A DNA stretch of 64,000 nucleotides from an uncultured Spirochaetaceae bacterium (GCA_902789325.1 CADANN010000012.1:1-64000), one strand, 5' to 3'. Positions 51,167 through 61,322 are shown, counted from the first letter of the stretch. Notes: generated by a model not told the origin, from the sequence alone. A program made the numbers and translations.

Positions 51167-52417
51167 GTGAAACAAAGATTTTACACATTATCATTTTCTT
51201 TTTTCTTTCTTTTCGCAATCAATATATTCTTTTCCTGTGGCACAACTTCAAAAATCATAAACGAACCCGCAGAAGAAGCTCCGCTAATTCAGGCTCCTGA
51301 AACAGAATCACAACACAAAAATCAAAATCACAATAAAGATACAATCACCCTTTTATTTGCCGGCGACATAATGGCGCATTCGGTAAACTACTATATTACC
51401 ACTTACGAAAAAATCTGGCGTGATGTTCATGACATAATCTCAGAACCAGACTTAGCCTTCGCTAACATCGAAGCTCCTATAGATACAACTAAAGCAGCAT
51501 CTTCTTATCCAAATTTCAACATGACGCAAAAATATGTACAGGCAGCAGTAGATGCAGGCTTTGACGTTTTTTCACTCTGCAATAATCACACGAACGACCA
51601 GTATAAATCAGGCATTCTTGAAACCATAAAAACAACACAGGCAATAACCGAATACACAAAAGAAACCTTCGGAAATGATATATATTTTTCCGGCACAAAG
51701 CAAACCGCAGATTCAAAACTTTCTGCCCTCACCTACAACTACTTTGAAGCAAACGGCTGGAAAATCCTCTTTCTGCCTATAACCGAACTTTTAAACCGAC
51801 CTGACTCATCAGACTACATCAACTTTATAAAGCCTGATGAAGAGTCCAGAAAAGCATTTATTAAATATGCAAAAGAGTTCCGCGAAGCACACCCCTGCGA
51901 CCTTTTTATAATTTCAATTCATACAAGCGAACCTGAATACACCCGAGTAATAACAGAAAAACAGAATCAATTTTACATGGATCTGCTAGAAGCTGGTGCA
52001 GATGTAGTCTGGGCTAACCACGCACACATAATCAAAGACCGAAAAATAGTAGTAGACACAAAATCAAAACGAGATAAAATAATAATGTACGCAAACGGAA
52101 ACACAATTTCCGGACAGCGCACAAAGCCTGAGCTCACTTCAAAAAATCCAACTGGTGAGCGCGATAACACAGGCGACGGACTTTTATACAAAGTCACCCT
52201 TCATAAAGAAAAGGACGGCTCAATCAAAATCAAAAAATGCGAGCCGATTTTTATAACAACCTACATAAATACTGCAAATGAGTTTGTAATTAAACCACTG
52301 AATCAGGATTTTGTAGATTATCTTAACGACGTTCCACGCACAAACTGGGCAAAATATATTGAACGCCGCATAAAAATTAATAAGGAAGCAACAAAGGATT
52401 TGATAGAATGGCAATAG
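51167..52417 (+). CDS. CapA-like lipoprotein (poly-gamma-glutamate synthesis family)
   Basis: The 416-residue product has a lipoprotein signal ending FFSCG and a CapA/PgsA-type metallophosphatase-like domain: LLFAGDIMAHSVNYY, DLAFANIEAPID, FDVFSLCNNHTNDQ, GADVVWANHAHIIKD. The family is a membrane-attached calcineurin-like phosphoesterase fold. No capB or capC lies nearby, so a role in polyglutamate synthesis cannot be claimed. The start is GTG with GGAGAAG upstream. The stop overlaps the start of the helicase gene by 10 nt. Confidence 0.85.
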   Translation: MKQRFYTLSFSFFFLFAINIFFSCGTTSKIINEPAEEAPLIQAPETESQHKNQNHNKDTITLLFAGDIMAHSVNYYITTYEKIWRDVHDIISEPDLAFANIEAPIDTTKAASSYPNFNMTQKYVQAAVDAGFDVFSLCNNHTNDQYKSGILETIKTTQAITEYTKETFGNDIYFSGTKQTADSKLSALTYNYFEANGWKILFLPITELLNRPDSSDYINFIKPDEESRKAFIKYAKEFREAHPCDLFIISIHTSEPEYTRVITEKQNQFYMDLLEAGADVVWANHAHIIKDRKIVVDTKSKRDKIIMYANGNTISGQRTKPELTSKNPTGERDNTGDGLLYKVTLHKEKDGSIKIKKCEPIFITTYINTANEFVIKPLNQDFVDYLNDVPRTNWAKYIERRIKINKEATKDLIEWQ

Positions 52418-55026
52418 ATTATAAGTCACTTCCAGTTTACGAACAGAAACAAAAGATTTTAGACTGCCTTGAAAATAATCAGGTAGTAATTGTAGAAAGC
52501 CCTACAGGATCCGGAAAAACAACGCAGATTCCGGTAATTTTATATGAAGCAGGCTATGCCACAAACGGAATGATTGGCGTTACTCAGCCACGCCGCATTG
52601 CAGCTCTTAGCGTAAGTGAATTTATTTCAAAGCAGTTAGGCACAACTTACCCGGGCCTCGTCGGCTACAAAATGCGTTTCGAAGATTACACAAATCAGGA
52701 TACACGCATCAAAATTATGACCGACGGAATCTTACTTCAGGAAATGAAGCTGGATCCATGGCTCAGTAAGTACAGCGTGCTCATGATAGACGAAGCTCAT
52801 GAACGCAGCTTAAACATTGACTTTGTATTAGGTCTTGTAAAACGCGTATTAAAAGAACGCAGCGACTTCCGCGTAATCGTAAGTTCTGCAACAATGAATA
52901 CACAGGTTTTCAGCGAATATTTTGATAACGCACCTATTGTTTCTATCGATACAGTAACTTACCCGGTTGCAATTGTTTACGACCCGGTTCCTGGCGGAAG
53001 TACTACAACGACAGACAGTGGCTGTGATCAGATTCTTAACAAGATTTACAATACAGTTGACCGCGTTCTCGACAACGACGAAGACGGAGCAATTCTTATC
53101 TTCCTGCCAGGTGAAAAAATCATCAAGGATTGTATGGATAAGCTTTACTACTCGCCTATCGGCCGCCGACTGCATATTCTGCCATTATATGGCCGCCTAC
53201 CAAAAGAAGAACAGGAACGGGTTTTTGAAGCAGCCCCGGCAGGAAAACGAAAGGTTGTTATTTCTACTAATATTGCAGAGACCTCTGTTACAATCAGCGA
53301 CGTTACAACTGTAATCGATAGCGGACTTTGTAAGCTGAACTTTTATAATCCAAAGAATTATACTTCAAGCCTTATTGAATCTCCAGTTTCTAAAGCTTCT
53401 TGTAATCAGAGAAAAGGACGCGCTGGTCGTACACAAGCCGGAACCTGCTACCGCCTCTACAGCCGCAAGGATTTTGAAACCCGCCCAGAATATACGACAG
53501 AAGAGATTTATCGCACAGACCTCAGTGAAGTTGTTCTTCGCATGAGTGAACTTGGTATTACAGATTTCTATGACTTTGATTTTATTGCAAACCCGGGCCG
53601 CGAAGGAATTATTGGTGCAGTAGATACCCTGCACATTCTTAATGCACTCGAAGAAGATAACACATTGTCTGCAATTGGTCAGATGATGGTAAAGTTCCCG
53701 CTTGAACCTCGTATCAGCCGCATCATTGTTGAAGCAATCATGCGCTTCCCGGATGTTCTTGATAAGGCATTGATTGCAGCATCTTTCCTGTCTGCAAACT
53801 CTCCTTTTGTTTTACCACCTAATGAAGAGATGGAAGCCCGCAAGGCGCATCACCGCTTCCAGGACATTCAGGGCGACTTCTGTACATACCTTAATATTCT
53901 CAAAGCCTTTAAGGATTCAGATAACCGCGAAAAGTTCTGTAAGAAAAACTACCTCGACGAACGCGTAATGGCCGAAATTGAAAACATCAATGAACAGCTT
54001 ATTGAAATTGTAAGCGAAAAAATGGGCATACCTGTTGTAGAAGGTAAAGGTAGCATGCAGGATTACCTTTGCTGTATCGCAGCCGGAATGATTCAGTTTG
54101 TATGTATTCGTACTGGCCGCGAAAGCTACCGCAGTCTTACCGCAGACCATATCTGCATTCATCCTGGCAGCGTAATGTTTAAAAAGGATCCTGTATTTAT
54201 TGTAGCTGGTGAAATTATCCGTACAAGCCGTATCTACGCTTCAAGTGTATCTCCACTCACCCGCCCTATGTTAGACACAATTAATCCGGAACTCTTTGAA
54301 CGCCTTATGGCTTGTAAAAAAGAACGTGAAAGTTCACGTGAAGCACGAATGCTCGAACAGGAAAAAAACAGAACAGCAAAAGCACTTCGCCGCCAGGAAG
54401 CAGAACAGCAGAAAAAGAACGGCAAAAAATCCAAAAATGCAGCCGCATCAGATCAGGATGTTTCTGCAGAAGACGCGCTTTCACTTGGTGGCTTCCTCTT
54501 TGCTACAAAGAAAATCAAAGGTAAAAAGACAGCCTTGCTTCCTCTTGAACAGCTTTTGCAGGCTCTCGAAAATGAAAAGAACAAGAATAAACTGAATAAC
54601 GCCGGCCAGATGAAGGGCTCTGTTATCACAAGCGACAACGGCTCATTACTTAACGGCGAAAAACTTTCTTTGATTTTTGATATTGCAAAATCAGTAGATC
54701 TTCGTCCTCTTCCAGAAAAGAAATGGAACCGCCACATGAACGTAGATGTCAACGATCCACTCCAGAAAGAACAACTTGTAGATTCTCTCTCTTTCATTTT
54801 GCGAACCGCAATTGCAAAACAGAAAGGCCGCGAATACGGCTTTATTACTCTTTACAATAATGGAAACGGAAGTTACTGGTTCAAGGTTTCTCGAGGATTT
54901 TCAACTGCGCTTGTAGAAAGCCATTCAAGTCTTGAAACTCTTATCGAAGAAAATGTTGAATGGAGTAAGGAAGAAGAATCTGCCATCAATAAAGCTCTGG
55001 CACTTGTAAACAAATTGTATCAATAA
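52408..55026 (+). CDS. DEAH-box ATP-dependent RNA helicase, HrpA/HrpB-like
   Basis: The 872-residue protein has the helicase core: ESPTGSGKTTQIPVILYEAG (motif I), DEAHERSLNIDF (II), SSATMN (III), STNIAETSVTISDVTTVIDSG (V), and QRKGRAGRTQAGTCYRLYS (VI), followed by winged-helix/ratchet and OB-like parts. An Arg/Lys/Glu-rich, low-complexity segment (about residues 640-700) splits off a C-terminal domain of about 130 residues (ending EESAINKALALVNKLYQ) that I do not recognise. It is longer than HrpB and shorter than HrpA of E. coli. It overlaps the capA-like gene. Confidence 0.9.
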   Translation: MAIDYKSLPVYEQKQKILDCLENNQVVIVESPTGSGKTTQIPVILYEAGYATNGMIGVTQPRRIAALSVSEFISKQLGTTYPGLVGYKMRFEDYTNQDTRIKIMTDGILLQEMKLDPWLSKYSVLMIDEAHERSLNIDFVLGLVKRVLKERSDFRVIVSSATMNTQVFSEYFDNAPIVSIDTVTYPVAIVYDPVPGGSTTTTDSGCDQILNKIYNTVDRVLDNDEDGAILIFLPGEKIIKDCMDKLYYSPIGRRLHILPLYGRLPKEEQERVFEAAPAGKRKVVISTNIAETSVTISDVTTVIDSGLCKLNFYNPKNYTSSLIESPVSKASCNQRKGRAGRTQAGTCYRLYSRKDFETRPEYTTEEIYRTDLSEVVLRMSELGITDFYDFDFIANPGREGIIGAVDTLHILNALEEDNTLSAIGQMMVKFPLEPRISRIIVEAIMRFPDVLDKALIAASFLSANSPFVLPPNEEMEARKAHHRFQDIQGDFCTYLNILKAFKDSDNREKFCKKNYLDERVMAEIENINEQLIEIVSEKMGIPVVEGKGSMQDYLCCIAAGMIQFVCIRTGRESYRSLTADHICIHPGSVMFKKDPVFIVAGEIIRTSRIYASSVSPLTRPMLDTINPELFERLMACKKERESSREARMLEQEKNRTAKALRRQEAEQQKKNGKKSKNAAASDQDVSAEDALSLGGFLFATKKIKGKKTALLPLEQLLQALENEKNKNKLNNAGQMKGSVITSDNGSLLNGEKLSLIFDIAKSVDLRPLPEKKWNRHMNVDVNDPLQKEQLVDSLSFILRTAIAKQKGREYGFITLYNNGNGSYWFKVSRGFSTALVESHSSLETLIEENVEWSKEEESAINKALALVNKLYQ

Positions 55027-55041
55027 ATGCTAAGGAGGCCT

Positions 55042-55077
55042 GACAATTATCCTTTATATTTCAGCAGGATAATTGTC
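55042..55077. terminator. Inverted repeat between convergent genes
   Basis: GACAATTATCCT (55042-55053) and AGGATAATTGTC (55066-55077) form a perfect 12-bp stem with a 12-nt loop. The right arm lies inside the last codons of the SpoIIE-type gene. There is no long T-tract, so it may be a terminator or a site selected in coding sequence. Confidence 0.5.
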
Positions 55078-56249
55078 ATGTCATCTTTTGATGGTTCAAT
55101 ATTTTTAAAACCTGCAATATCCGATATAATATCGCCAAGCTGAACATCTACATCTTTTTCCATATTTTCTGCAAGAATGTCGATAAAGCCCTGCTGTCCA
55201 AGTCGTCTTCCACCAGGTGCACAACAATTGATTACACCATCAGTGTAAAGAATCAGTTCATCTCCAGGACTCATTGAAATACTGATTGAATCATAATAAG
55301 GCTCAATTGAACTCAAGCCGATAGCACCAACAGAAAGTGTAGAATTATCCAGAAGCTCAAAAGAACCATTGCTTTTCTTATAAAGAACAGGAGATTGGTG
55401 GCCGGCATTTACAAATTCAATAGTTGAATGACCGTTTTCATCTTTTTCGCCGATTCTTAAAAGGATTCCGGTCATGTAATTTTCAAGTTCGCCTTTTTCT
55501 ATATTAAATCGAATATTAATCTTATTCAGCATATCTATGAGACTATTATTCATATTCTCATAGAATTCCTGACGAATAATATTTTTTGCAAGAAGTGTGA
55601 TAAGACCTGTTGAAATTCCATGACCCGATATATCAAAAAGCCCAAGTCCTTTAATTTTAATTTTGCCGGATTTCTTTTCCGCCGGAGTAGTATTTGAATT
55701 CAAATCTTCCTGTTTTTCTGGGTATAAATCATAAAGATCGCCGGAAATGCCAGCCATTGGAATACAGGAATATGCAAGTTCCCAGCCCTTATAAATTCCT
55801 GATTCCTGCTGAAAAAATGTTTTTTGAATTAAGGCCGCCTGTTTAATTTCAGTTGCAAGAATATTTTTCTGCTCAACAAGCTCAGCTTCTGTCATATGAA
55901 TACGACGCTTTAAGAAAACAGAAAATGCAAACTGGAAAAGATAAAGCAGAGGAAAACGAATTCTGAAAACTTCTGTAAAATCATAAACAAGTGATGTTTT
56001 ATGAAGCGGAGTCCAAAGGCCGATTATTAATAAAACTTGTACTGCTGCATTAAGAAAAACGAATCCCTTAAATGGAATCAGATAAAGTGTAAAAAGGGGA
56101 ATAACAGCAATCCAGATTATACCAAAACCTTCGGTTCCTCCTGAATATAAGAACCACATCGTAAGACAGATAACCATTAATGAAGCAGATACATAAAAAA
56201 AGTTGAGTTTTTTTGTTATACGGGTATAAATTAAAGTTGCAAGCATCAA
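55047..56249 (-). CDS. SpoIIE-type PP2C protein phosphatase, N-terminal membrane domain
   Basis: The N-terminal part has several predicted transmembrane helices (to residue about 125), then a coiled linker (EAELVEQKNILATEIKQAALIQKTFF) and a PP2C SpoIIE domain with ISGDLYDL, GLGLFDISGHGISTGLITLL, FVNAGHQSPVL and GDELILYTDGVINC. These metal-dependent phosphatases dephosphorylate Ser/Thr targets such as anti-sigma antagonists. The frame stays open upstream to 56328 and encodes a convincing first helix without any ATG, so the true start is probably lost by a frameshift near 56319-56322; the assigned start (TTG 56249 or ATG 56246) lacks a ribosome binding site. Confidence 0.82.
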   Translation of the reverse strand: MMLATLIYTRITKKLNFFYVSASLMVICLTMWFLYSGGTEGFGIIWIAVIPLFTLYLIPFKGFVFLNAAVQVLLIIGLWTPLHKTSLVYDFTEVFRIRFPLLYLFQFAFSVFLKRRIHMTEAELVEQKNILATEIKQAALIQKTFFQQESGIYKGWELAYSCIPMAGISGDLYDLYPEKQEDLNSNTTPAEKKSGKIKIKGLGLFDISGHGISTGLITLLAKNIIRQEFYENMNNSLIDMLNKINIRFNIEKGELENYMTGILLRIGEKDENGHSTIEFVNAGHQSPVLYKKSNGSFELLDNSTLSVGAIGLSSIEPYYDSISISMSPGDELILYTDGVINCCAPGGRRLGQQGFIDILAENMEKDVDVQLGDIISDIAGFKNIEPSKDDMTIILLKYKG

Positions 56250-56368
56250 AATGGTATAAGCTAATGTAGCTATTACAACTTTTAGATTTGAATCTATCAG
56301 TGAAACTGCAGAAAGAACAAAACCTGGTCATCTGATAGTTTTTTTTCTGAATATATTCGGGGAGATCT

Positions 56369-57838
56369 TTATTTTGCGTCTGCTGCTGGTGATTTTTCTT
56401 CATCTTCCTCTATCGAAAGCATTTTTTTAATCCGGTTTTTAACACCAGAGTTCGCTTTTTTATCTGAATAAATGCCTCTCATCACAGGAACGGCAGAAGC
56501 AAATTTATTTGTCTTGTACATATCAAGCCCAAGGCTTTGTGTCGTTGAATCATTTGATTCAAGATATTTTAGACATATATCATTATAAGACTCGTTTTCG
56601 TACTTTGCAAGTTCTTTTCCAATGGCATAACGCAGGTCTTTACGCTTATCATCCTTTAGACATTCTTCCGCAAGAGCTAAAATCTCTTTTTCGCCTGCAT
56701 GACCTTCTTTAAGGAGAACTTCAATAATTTTCTTTTTAGTGCCATCACCGAGTTTTTTATCACCAAGCTGTTCAATCATAAAGTCGTTTCCATCATCAGT
56801 ATTGATAACAGCAAGAGATGTATATGCTTCTTCTTTGATTACTTTTTCACTGTCATTTTTTGCGCGATAAATAAGGAATGGAACTGCATCTTCCATTTTA
56901 TTTTCGCGTGCTGTTTTAATTGCTTCCTGGCGGACTCTCCAGTGCTCATCGCGGATTCCCTGAATTATAGTTTCCTTTGCTTCTACTACATCCGGAAAAT
57001 GCGAAAGCCCTTTTATAACATATTGACGAAGGTTCGGATCATTTTCTGAAAAAAGACTTGTAAGAACTGGAATCGATTCCTTCTTTTCCATAAGACCAAG
57101 AGCTTCTGCAGCATACATGCGTACATAAAGATTTTCATCTTCATCTTCGGCAATTTCTACCATTTTGTCCCAGGTTTGAACTGCATGCATTTTTCCGCAG
57201 GTGCGCATAAGAGTCTGGCGCTGAGCATCGCTAAGGTCATCGCGTTCAAGATATTCCACAAGGAACATAGCTTCAGATGGCCCACCAATTTCTCCGATTG
57301 CCGCAATTGCATCATTAAAATAGTTCTCGTTTTCAGATTCAATGAGTGCAAGAACCGCCGGGATTGCTTCTTTAGTTTTTACAGCAGATACGTATTGAAA
57401 ACAGGCTTTTACAAGGTCACCCTTTTCTTCATAAGGATCATTCAGAACTTCTACTGCATAATCCTCGAGACAAGGATCTTCCTGCTGCTTGAAATATGTG
57501 AGAGCCTTTTGTTTAATTACAGTGTTTTTTGAAACCTGGAATACATCGTAAATTTCTTCAGTGAAGCGTGGATCTTCATTTTTGATAAGCTCGTCTATAA
57601 GAGTTGAGATTTCTGAAGGAACACCGTACTTTATTGTGTTTGATTTATTTTCGTAATCTTTTTCAGTTTCATCTTTTTCTGCAGCCTTAGCTGCCTTTTC
57701 CTTATCAACAGGCTTAGGTCTTTTTGCTGCAGGAATTTCAGAGATTCCGCCTTTTGAAGCTTTTACGTCTTCATCGGCACTCTGAGCGTATAATGAGAAA
57801 GAGAATATCAAACATAATAAAAGTACAATTTTCTTCAT
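56369..57838 (-). CDS. Exported HEAT-repeat protein
   Basis: The 489-residue protein has a signal peptide (KKIVLLLCLIFSFSLYAQ), a charged Lys/Glu-rich linker, and then HEAT-type alpha-alpha repeats from residue about 75 to the end (AIPAVLALIESENENYFNDA, ESIPVLTSLFSENDPNLRQY, EDAVPFLIYRAKNDSEKVIK). It is a likely periplasmic scaffold. The start 3 nt after the tgt stop indicates co-transcription. No enzymatic motif is present. Confidence 0.85.
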   Translation of the reverse strand: MKKIVLLLCLIFSFSLYAQSADEDVKASKGGISEIPAAKRPKPVDKEKAAKAAEKDETEKDYENKSNTIKYGVPSEISTLIDELIKNEDPRFTEEIYDVFQVSKNTVIKQKALTYFKQQEDPCLEDYAVEVLNDPYEEKGDLVKACFQYVSAVKTKEAIPAVLALIESENENYFNDAIAAIGEIGGPSEAMFLVEYLERDDLSDAQRQTLMRTCGKMHAVQTWDKMVEIAEDEDENLYVRMYAAEALGLMEKKESIPVLTSLFSENDPNLRQYVIKGLSHFPDVVEAKETIIQGIRDEHWRVRQEAIKTARENKMEDAVPFLIYRAKNDSEKVIKEEAYTSLAVINTDDGNDFMIEQLGDKKLGDGTKKKIIEVLLKEGHAGEKEILALAEECLKDDKRKDLRYAIGKELAKYENESYNDICLKYLESNDSTTQSLGLDMYKTNKFASAVPVMRGIYSDKKANSGVKNRIKKMLSIEEDEEKSPAADAK

Positions 57839-57840
57839 AT

Positions 57841-58980
57841 TTATACTCCCTGATGGAACTTATCTAAGAACTCCTTGCGGTACTGTTCAAATCTATCCTC
57901 ATCAATTGCGACACGGATTTCCTTAAGCATTTCGTTCAAGAAATAAAGATTATGATAGCTGGCAAGAATTGAGCTCAAAATCTCCTGTTCCTTAAACAAG
58001 TGTCTTAAATAACTTCGGGAATAAGTGCGGCAAACTTTACAATTACATTCAGGATCAATAGGACCAAAATCATGAATCCAGCGTTCCTGCTTAATGCTGA
58101 GCATACCGCGGCGTGTAAAGTATGAACCGTTACGTGCATTACGGGTTGGCAAAACACAGTCAAACATATCAATTCCAGCCTGAACTGCATCAAGAATGTA
58201 CTCAGGAGTTCCAATTCCCATAACATATTTTGGCTTATCTTCCGGCAGGAACTGAACTGTATAATTCAAGAACTTTGTAAACTCGGCAGGAGGCTCACCT
58301 ACACTTAATCCACCGATTGCAATACCTGGCATATCAAGAGAAGAAACAAATTCTGCACTCTTTGTACGCAGGTCTTCAAAAAAGTTTCCCTGAACTATAG
58401 GGAAAAGCATTCCCTGATAGCCCTGTTCTCTCTGGCGTTCCCACTCACCTTTTGCACGAAGCAGCCAGTCGCTGGTAATTTTCAATGCGCGTTCAGCTTC
58501 CTTGCGATCAACGCCCCAGCCAGAACAAACATCAAGCTGCATCTGAATATCTGAATTAAACTTTGTCTGAGTCTGAACTACATTTTCTGGAGTAAACATA
58601 TGGTAGCTTCCATCAATATGACTCTGGAAGCGAACTCCTTCATCTGTAATTTTACGAAGCTTACTCAAAGAGAAAACCTGGAATCCACCAGAATCTGTCA
58701 AAAAATTTTTCTTCCACTGAGAAAAACCGTGAAGTCCGCCGGCTTCTTTAATTAAATCCGGACCTGGGCGCAAAAACAGATGATAGGTATTTGCAAGAAT
58801 AATATCAAAATCAATTTCTTCAAGAAAATCTTTTGGCATAGCCTTAACAGTGGCGTTTGTACCAACAGGCATAAAAACCGGAGTGCGAACATCACCATGA
58901 GGAAGATGCACAGTTCCTGTACGAGCCTTTCCATCAGCAGACTTATGCTTTATATCAAAAATCTTTAAAACTTCACTCAT
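57841..58980 (-). CDS. tgt: Queuine tRNA-ribosyltransferase
   Basis: TGT exchanges guanine 34 of GUN-anticodon tRNAs for preQ1. The motifs include TPVFMPVGTNATVKAM, ILANTYHLFLRPG, GGLHGFSQWKKNFLTDSGGFQVFSLS, PIVQGN, AIGGLSVGEPP, YVMGIGTPEYI, FDCVLPTRNARNG and the zinc site CNCKVCRTYSRSYLRHLF. The ATG at 58980 with GAGG upstream gives about 379 residues; the GTG at 59004 would add eight residues and overlap lptG. All catalytic residues are present. Confidence 0.96.
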   Translation of the reverse strand: MSEVLKIFDIKHKSADGKARTGTVHLPHGDVRTPVFMPVGTNATVKAMPKDFLEEIDFDIILANTYHLFLRPGPDLIKEAGGLHGFSQWKKNFLTDSGGFQVFSLSKLRKITDEGVRFQSHIDGSYHMFTPENVVQTQTKFNSDIQMQLDVCSGWGVDRKEAERALKITSDWLLRAKGEWERQREQGYQGMLFPIVQGNFFEDLRTKSAEFVSSLDMPGIAIGGLSVGEPPAEFTKFLNYTVQFLPEDKPKYVMGIGTPEYILDAVQAGIDMFDCVLPTRNARNGSYFTRRGMLSIKQERWIHDFGPIDPECNCKVCRTYSRSYLRHLFKEQEILSSILASYHNLYFLNEMLKEIRVAIDEDRFEQYRKEFLDKFHQGV

Positions 58981-58990
58981 AAAAACCTCA

Positions 58991-60067
58991 TTAAGTGCGG
59001 GCAAACCGCAGCAATATAATACTAATTATAGTAAAGAAAATAACCGGCGACCAGGCACCAGAAAACGCAGAAATATAACCATGCTTTGCAAGTACCATTG
59101 TTACCATCATTGTAACATAAAAAAGTACCGAAGCAGAAATGCATGATGCTAAACTTATAAGTAAAACATTTTTACGTGTTTTACCTGTCAAACCAATCGA
59201 CAAAAATACAACAATGAAAACGATAAAAGGAAACGCATATTTTTTATAATATTCAGAAAGTTCCTCGTTATACGGAAGTCCCGCTTTTTTTAAATGCTGA
59301 ATGTAAATCTTTGCTTCAGAAGCGGTAACAGACTGAACATCAACATTTGTTTTACGGAAGATTTCGTAAGATTCAGTAAGTTGCGAAACAAGTTCCTCAG
59401 AAACTGCTGTAATTTTCAAGGTATCATCAATCATCTGATATTGAACAGGCTTTTCGAGTTCCCACATTGAAAGCTCAGGATTCCATTGAGCCTGCGAACT
59501 GTAGACTACAGCTTCGAGAGCGCGGTTTTCATCTCTAAAAACAAAATAGCATCCACGAAGCCTTTTCTGACTTTCAATATATCTTGAAGCCTTGTAAATA
59601 ATACGTCCATTTTCAGAAAGTACAATTACATTTGAATTGTTTTCATTTTTTTGTTTTTGAAGCAGAGTATCCTGCAATGCGACTTTTTTATCATAAGTTT
59701 GAACAACAAACTTGTTTTCAAAGGCAAAAAGTCCAAATGCCATAAGAAAACTTACAATCAGAAGCGGCACTGTAAAACGGAAAAGTGAAACTCCTGAAGC
59801 AAGAAGAGCCTGAATTTCATTTGCGGCATACATTTCGCTGAGTACATAAGATGAAGAAAAAAGAATTGCCACAGGAACCGCATACCAGATTGTCTTTGGC
59901 ACATAGTAAGCCATTACCATAAGCATATCCTTCAGTGAACAGTTGTTCTGAAGGTAAGTTGCAATATTCATAAAAAGGTCTACAAGATTCAGTACAAGCG
60001 CAAAGAAAAACATTGCACCAAAAAACAGAGGAATGATTTTTTTGAACAGATAAATAATAAGCTTCAC
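58991..60067 (-). CDS. lptG: LptF/LptG family permease (second of pair)
   Basis: The 358-residue permease has an N-terminal helix pair (IPLFFGAMFFFALVLNLVDLF), a periplasmic jellyroll-like domain (about residues 110-260, NVIVLSENGRIIYKASRYIE), and C-terminal helices (YAFPFIVFIVVFLSIGLTG). LptF and LptG with LptB drive lipopolysaccharide transport to LptD. Its start is 9 nt after the lptF stop. Assignment as LptG follows order only. No lptB is in the window. Confidence 0.85.
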   Translation of the reverse strand: MKLIIYLFKKIIPLFFGAMFFFALVLNLVDLFMNIATYLQNNCSLKDMLMVMAYYVPKTIWYAVPVAILFSSSYVLSEMYAANEIQALLASGVSLFRFTVPLLIVSFLMAFGLFAFENKFVVQTYDKKVALQDTLLQKQKNENNSNVIVLSENGRIIYKASRYIESQKRLRGCYFVFRDENRALEAVVYSSQAQWNPELSMWELEKPVQYQMIDDTLKITAVSEELVSQLTESYEIFRKTNVDVQSVTASEAKIYIQHLKKAGLPYNEELSEYYKKYAFPFIVFIVVFLSIGLTGKTRKNVLLISLASCISASVLFYVTMMVTMVLAKHGYISAFSGAWSPVIFFTIISIILLRFART

Positions 60068-60076
60068 ACCCTGCCC

Positions 60077-61297
60077 CTATTTTCTCAAAAGTACCAGCAT
60101 AAAACCTAAGCCAACGGCACCAATTACAATGTTTGGTGTCCATATACACCAGAAGGCATTCAAGCCGACTTTAGTAACCATGAGCTGTCCAATAATTTGA
60201 ACCGCCCAGTAAAGTACACAAATTACAATTCCAAGAAAAAGACCTATCATCTGGCCATTATGCTTTCCAAACAAAAATGCCAGAGAGAATGCAAGAAATG
60301 CAAAAAAGATAGAGCCAAAAGGTATTGCAAATTTCTTATGCCATTCCATAACCCAGAGATTGATTTTTTTGATTGTACTTGGATTATCTGATTTTTCAGC
60401 CTTCATTCCCTGAATTGTTTTTGTAAGATCATAGGTTGTCATTTCTCGAGCAGAACGAGAATAATTTCCAAGAAAGGCTGAATCAAAAACATTCATTACA
60501 GTACGACCGGAACTCAGAACGTCATAATTATTTCTGTTGTTTGTATCAATAGAAAGTAAAGAGGCATCGTTCATGTCAAACTGCATAAGAACACCTTCTT
60601 CCTTAGCACCAACAAGAACTGAATTACCGGCAATAATCAGACGGTCTTTATCATCTTTTGAATCAAAAATTACTACGTCTGAAACACTATTTCCATCAAC
60701 TTCACCAATTACAATACTTGAAGTATCAAGCCTCTTAACGCTGTTTGATTCAAGTTCGATTGAAGGCGTAGAATTCATAATCTCGCGCATCAACTTATTA
60801 TATTTGATGGTTCCAAGCGGAAGAAGATAGTCGTTTACAAAAAAAGAACCGATTGAAATAAAAAGTCCAAGAGCTGCAACTGGAGCAAGAATTCTTAAAA
60901 AGGAAAAACCTGCAGCACGGAAAATTAAGATTTCATTACTGCTCATCATACCGCCAAGACTCATAAGAAAACCTACGAGAGTTGCAAACGGAGCAGACTG
61001 AGCAATAATAAAGGGCAGACTGTAAATCATTATGCGCATTACGTCCGAAAATGGTGCCGACTTGGCAAGCAGATCTTCTACAGTAAGTAAAATCTGATTT
61101 ACAAAGAAAATCATAAAGAAGAAAAAAAACGAAACTAAAAAATAAAGGAACAAATCCTTAAAAAGATATTTTACAAGAATATGATTTCTAAGAATTCCTC
61201 TTTTGAGCACACGTACCTGAAACTTCTCGTTATAAAGATGAAGAAGCCTTACTGTGCGGTTACGTTTTATTTTTTTATAAATTTCTTTAAATGTCAT
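60077..61297 (-). CDS. lptF: LptF/LptG family permease (first of pair)
   Basis: The 406-residue protein has a basic N-terminal extension (about 40 residues, KKIKRNRTVRLLHLYNEKF), then the YjgP/YjgQ-type helices (LFLYFLVSFFFFFMIFFVNQILL, FIIAQSAPFATLVGFLMSLG), a periplasmic domain with SNSVKRLDTSSIVIGEVDGN, and C-terminal helices. With the adjacent lptG-like gene and lptD at 39159, it indicates an envelope export route for LPS or a similar glycolipid. Confidence 0.85.
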   Translation of the reverse strand: MTFKEIYKKIKRNRTVRLLHLYNEKFQVRVLKRGILRNHILVKYLFKDLFLYFLVSFFFFFMIFFVNQILLTVEDLLAKSAPFSDVMRIMIYSLPFIIAQSAPFATLVGFLMSLGGMMSSNEILIFRAAGFSFLRILAPVAALGLFISIGSFFVNDYLLPLGTIKYNKLMREIMNSTPSIELESNSVKRLDTSSIVIGEVDGNSVSDVVIFDSKDDKDRLIIAGNSVLVGAKEEGVLMQFDMNDASLLSIDTNNRNNYDVLSSGRTVMNVFDSAFLGNYSRSAREMTTYDLTKTIQGMKAEKSDNPSTIKKINLWVMEWHKKFAIPFGSIFFAFLAFSLAFLFGKHNGQMIGLFLGIVICVLYWAVQIIGQLMVTKVGLNAFWCIWTPNIVIGAVGLGFMLVLLRK

Positions 61298-61322
61298 AAT
61301 GATAGAAACAAACTACCGTTAG

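Noticed and set aside
51167..52417. Poly-gamma-glutamate capsule operon
   Set aside because: Only a CapA-like protein is present; no capB, capC or ligase gene is adjacent.
56068..56403. Separate gene in the alternative frame upstream of the SpoIIE-type phosphatase
   Set aside because: Most of it is antisense to codon usage of the phosphatase and Cys/Phe-rich like other shadow frames; only its first part is of interest as the possible original N-terminus before a frameshift.
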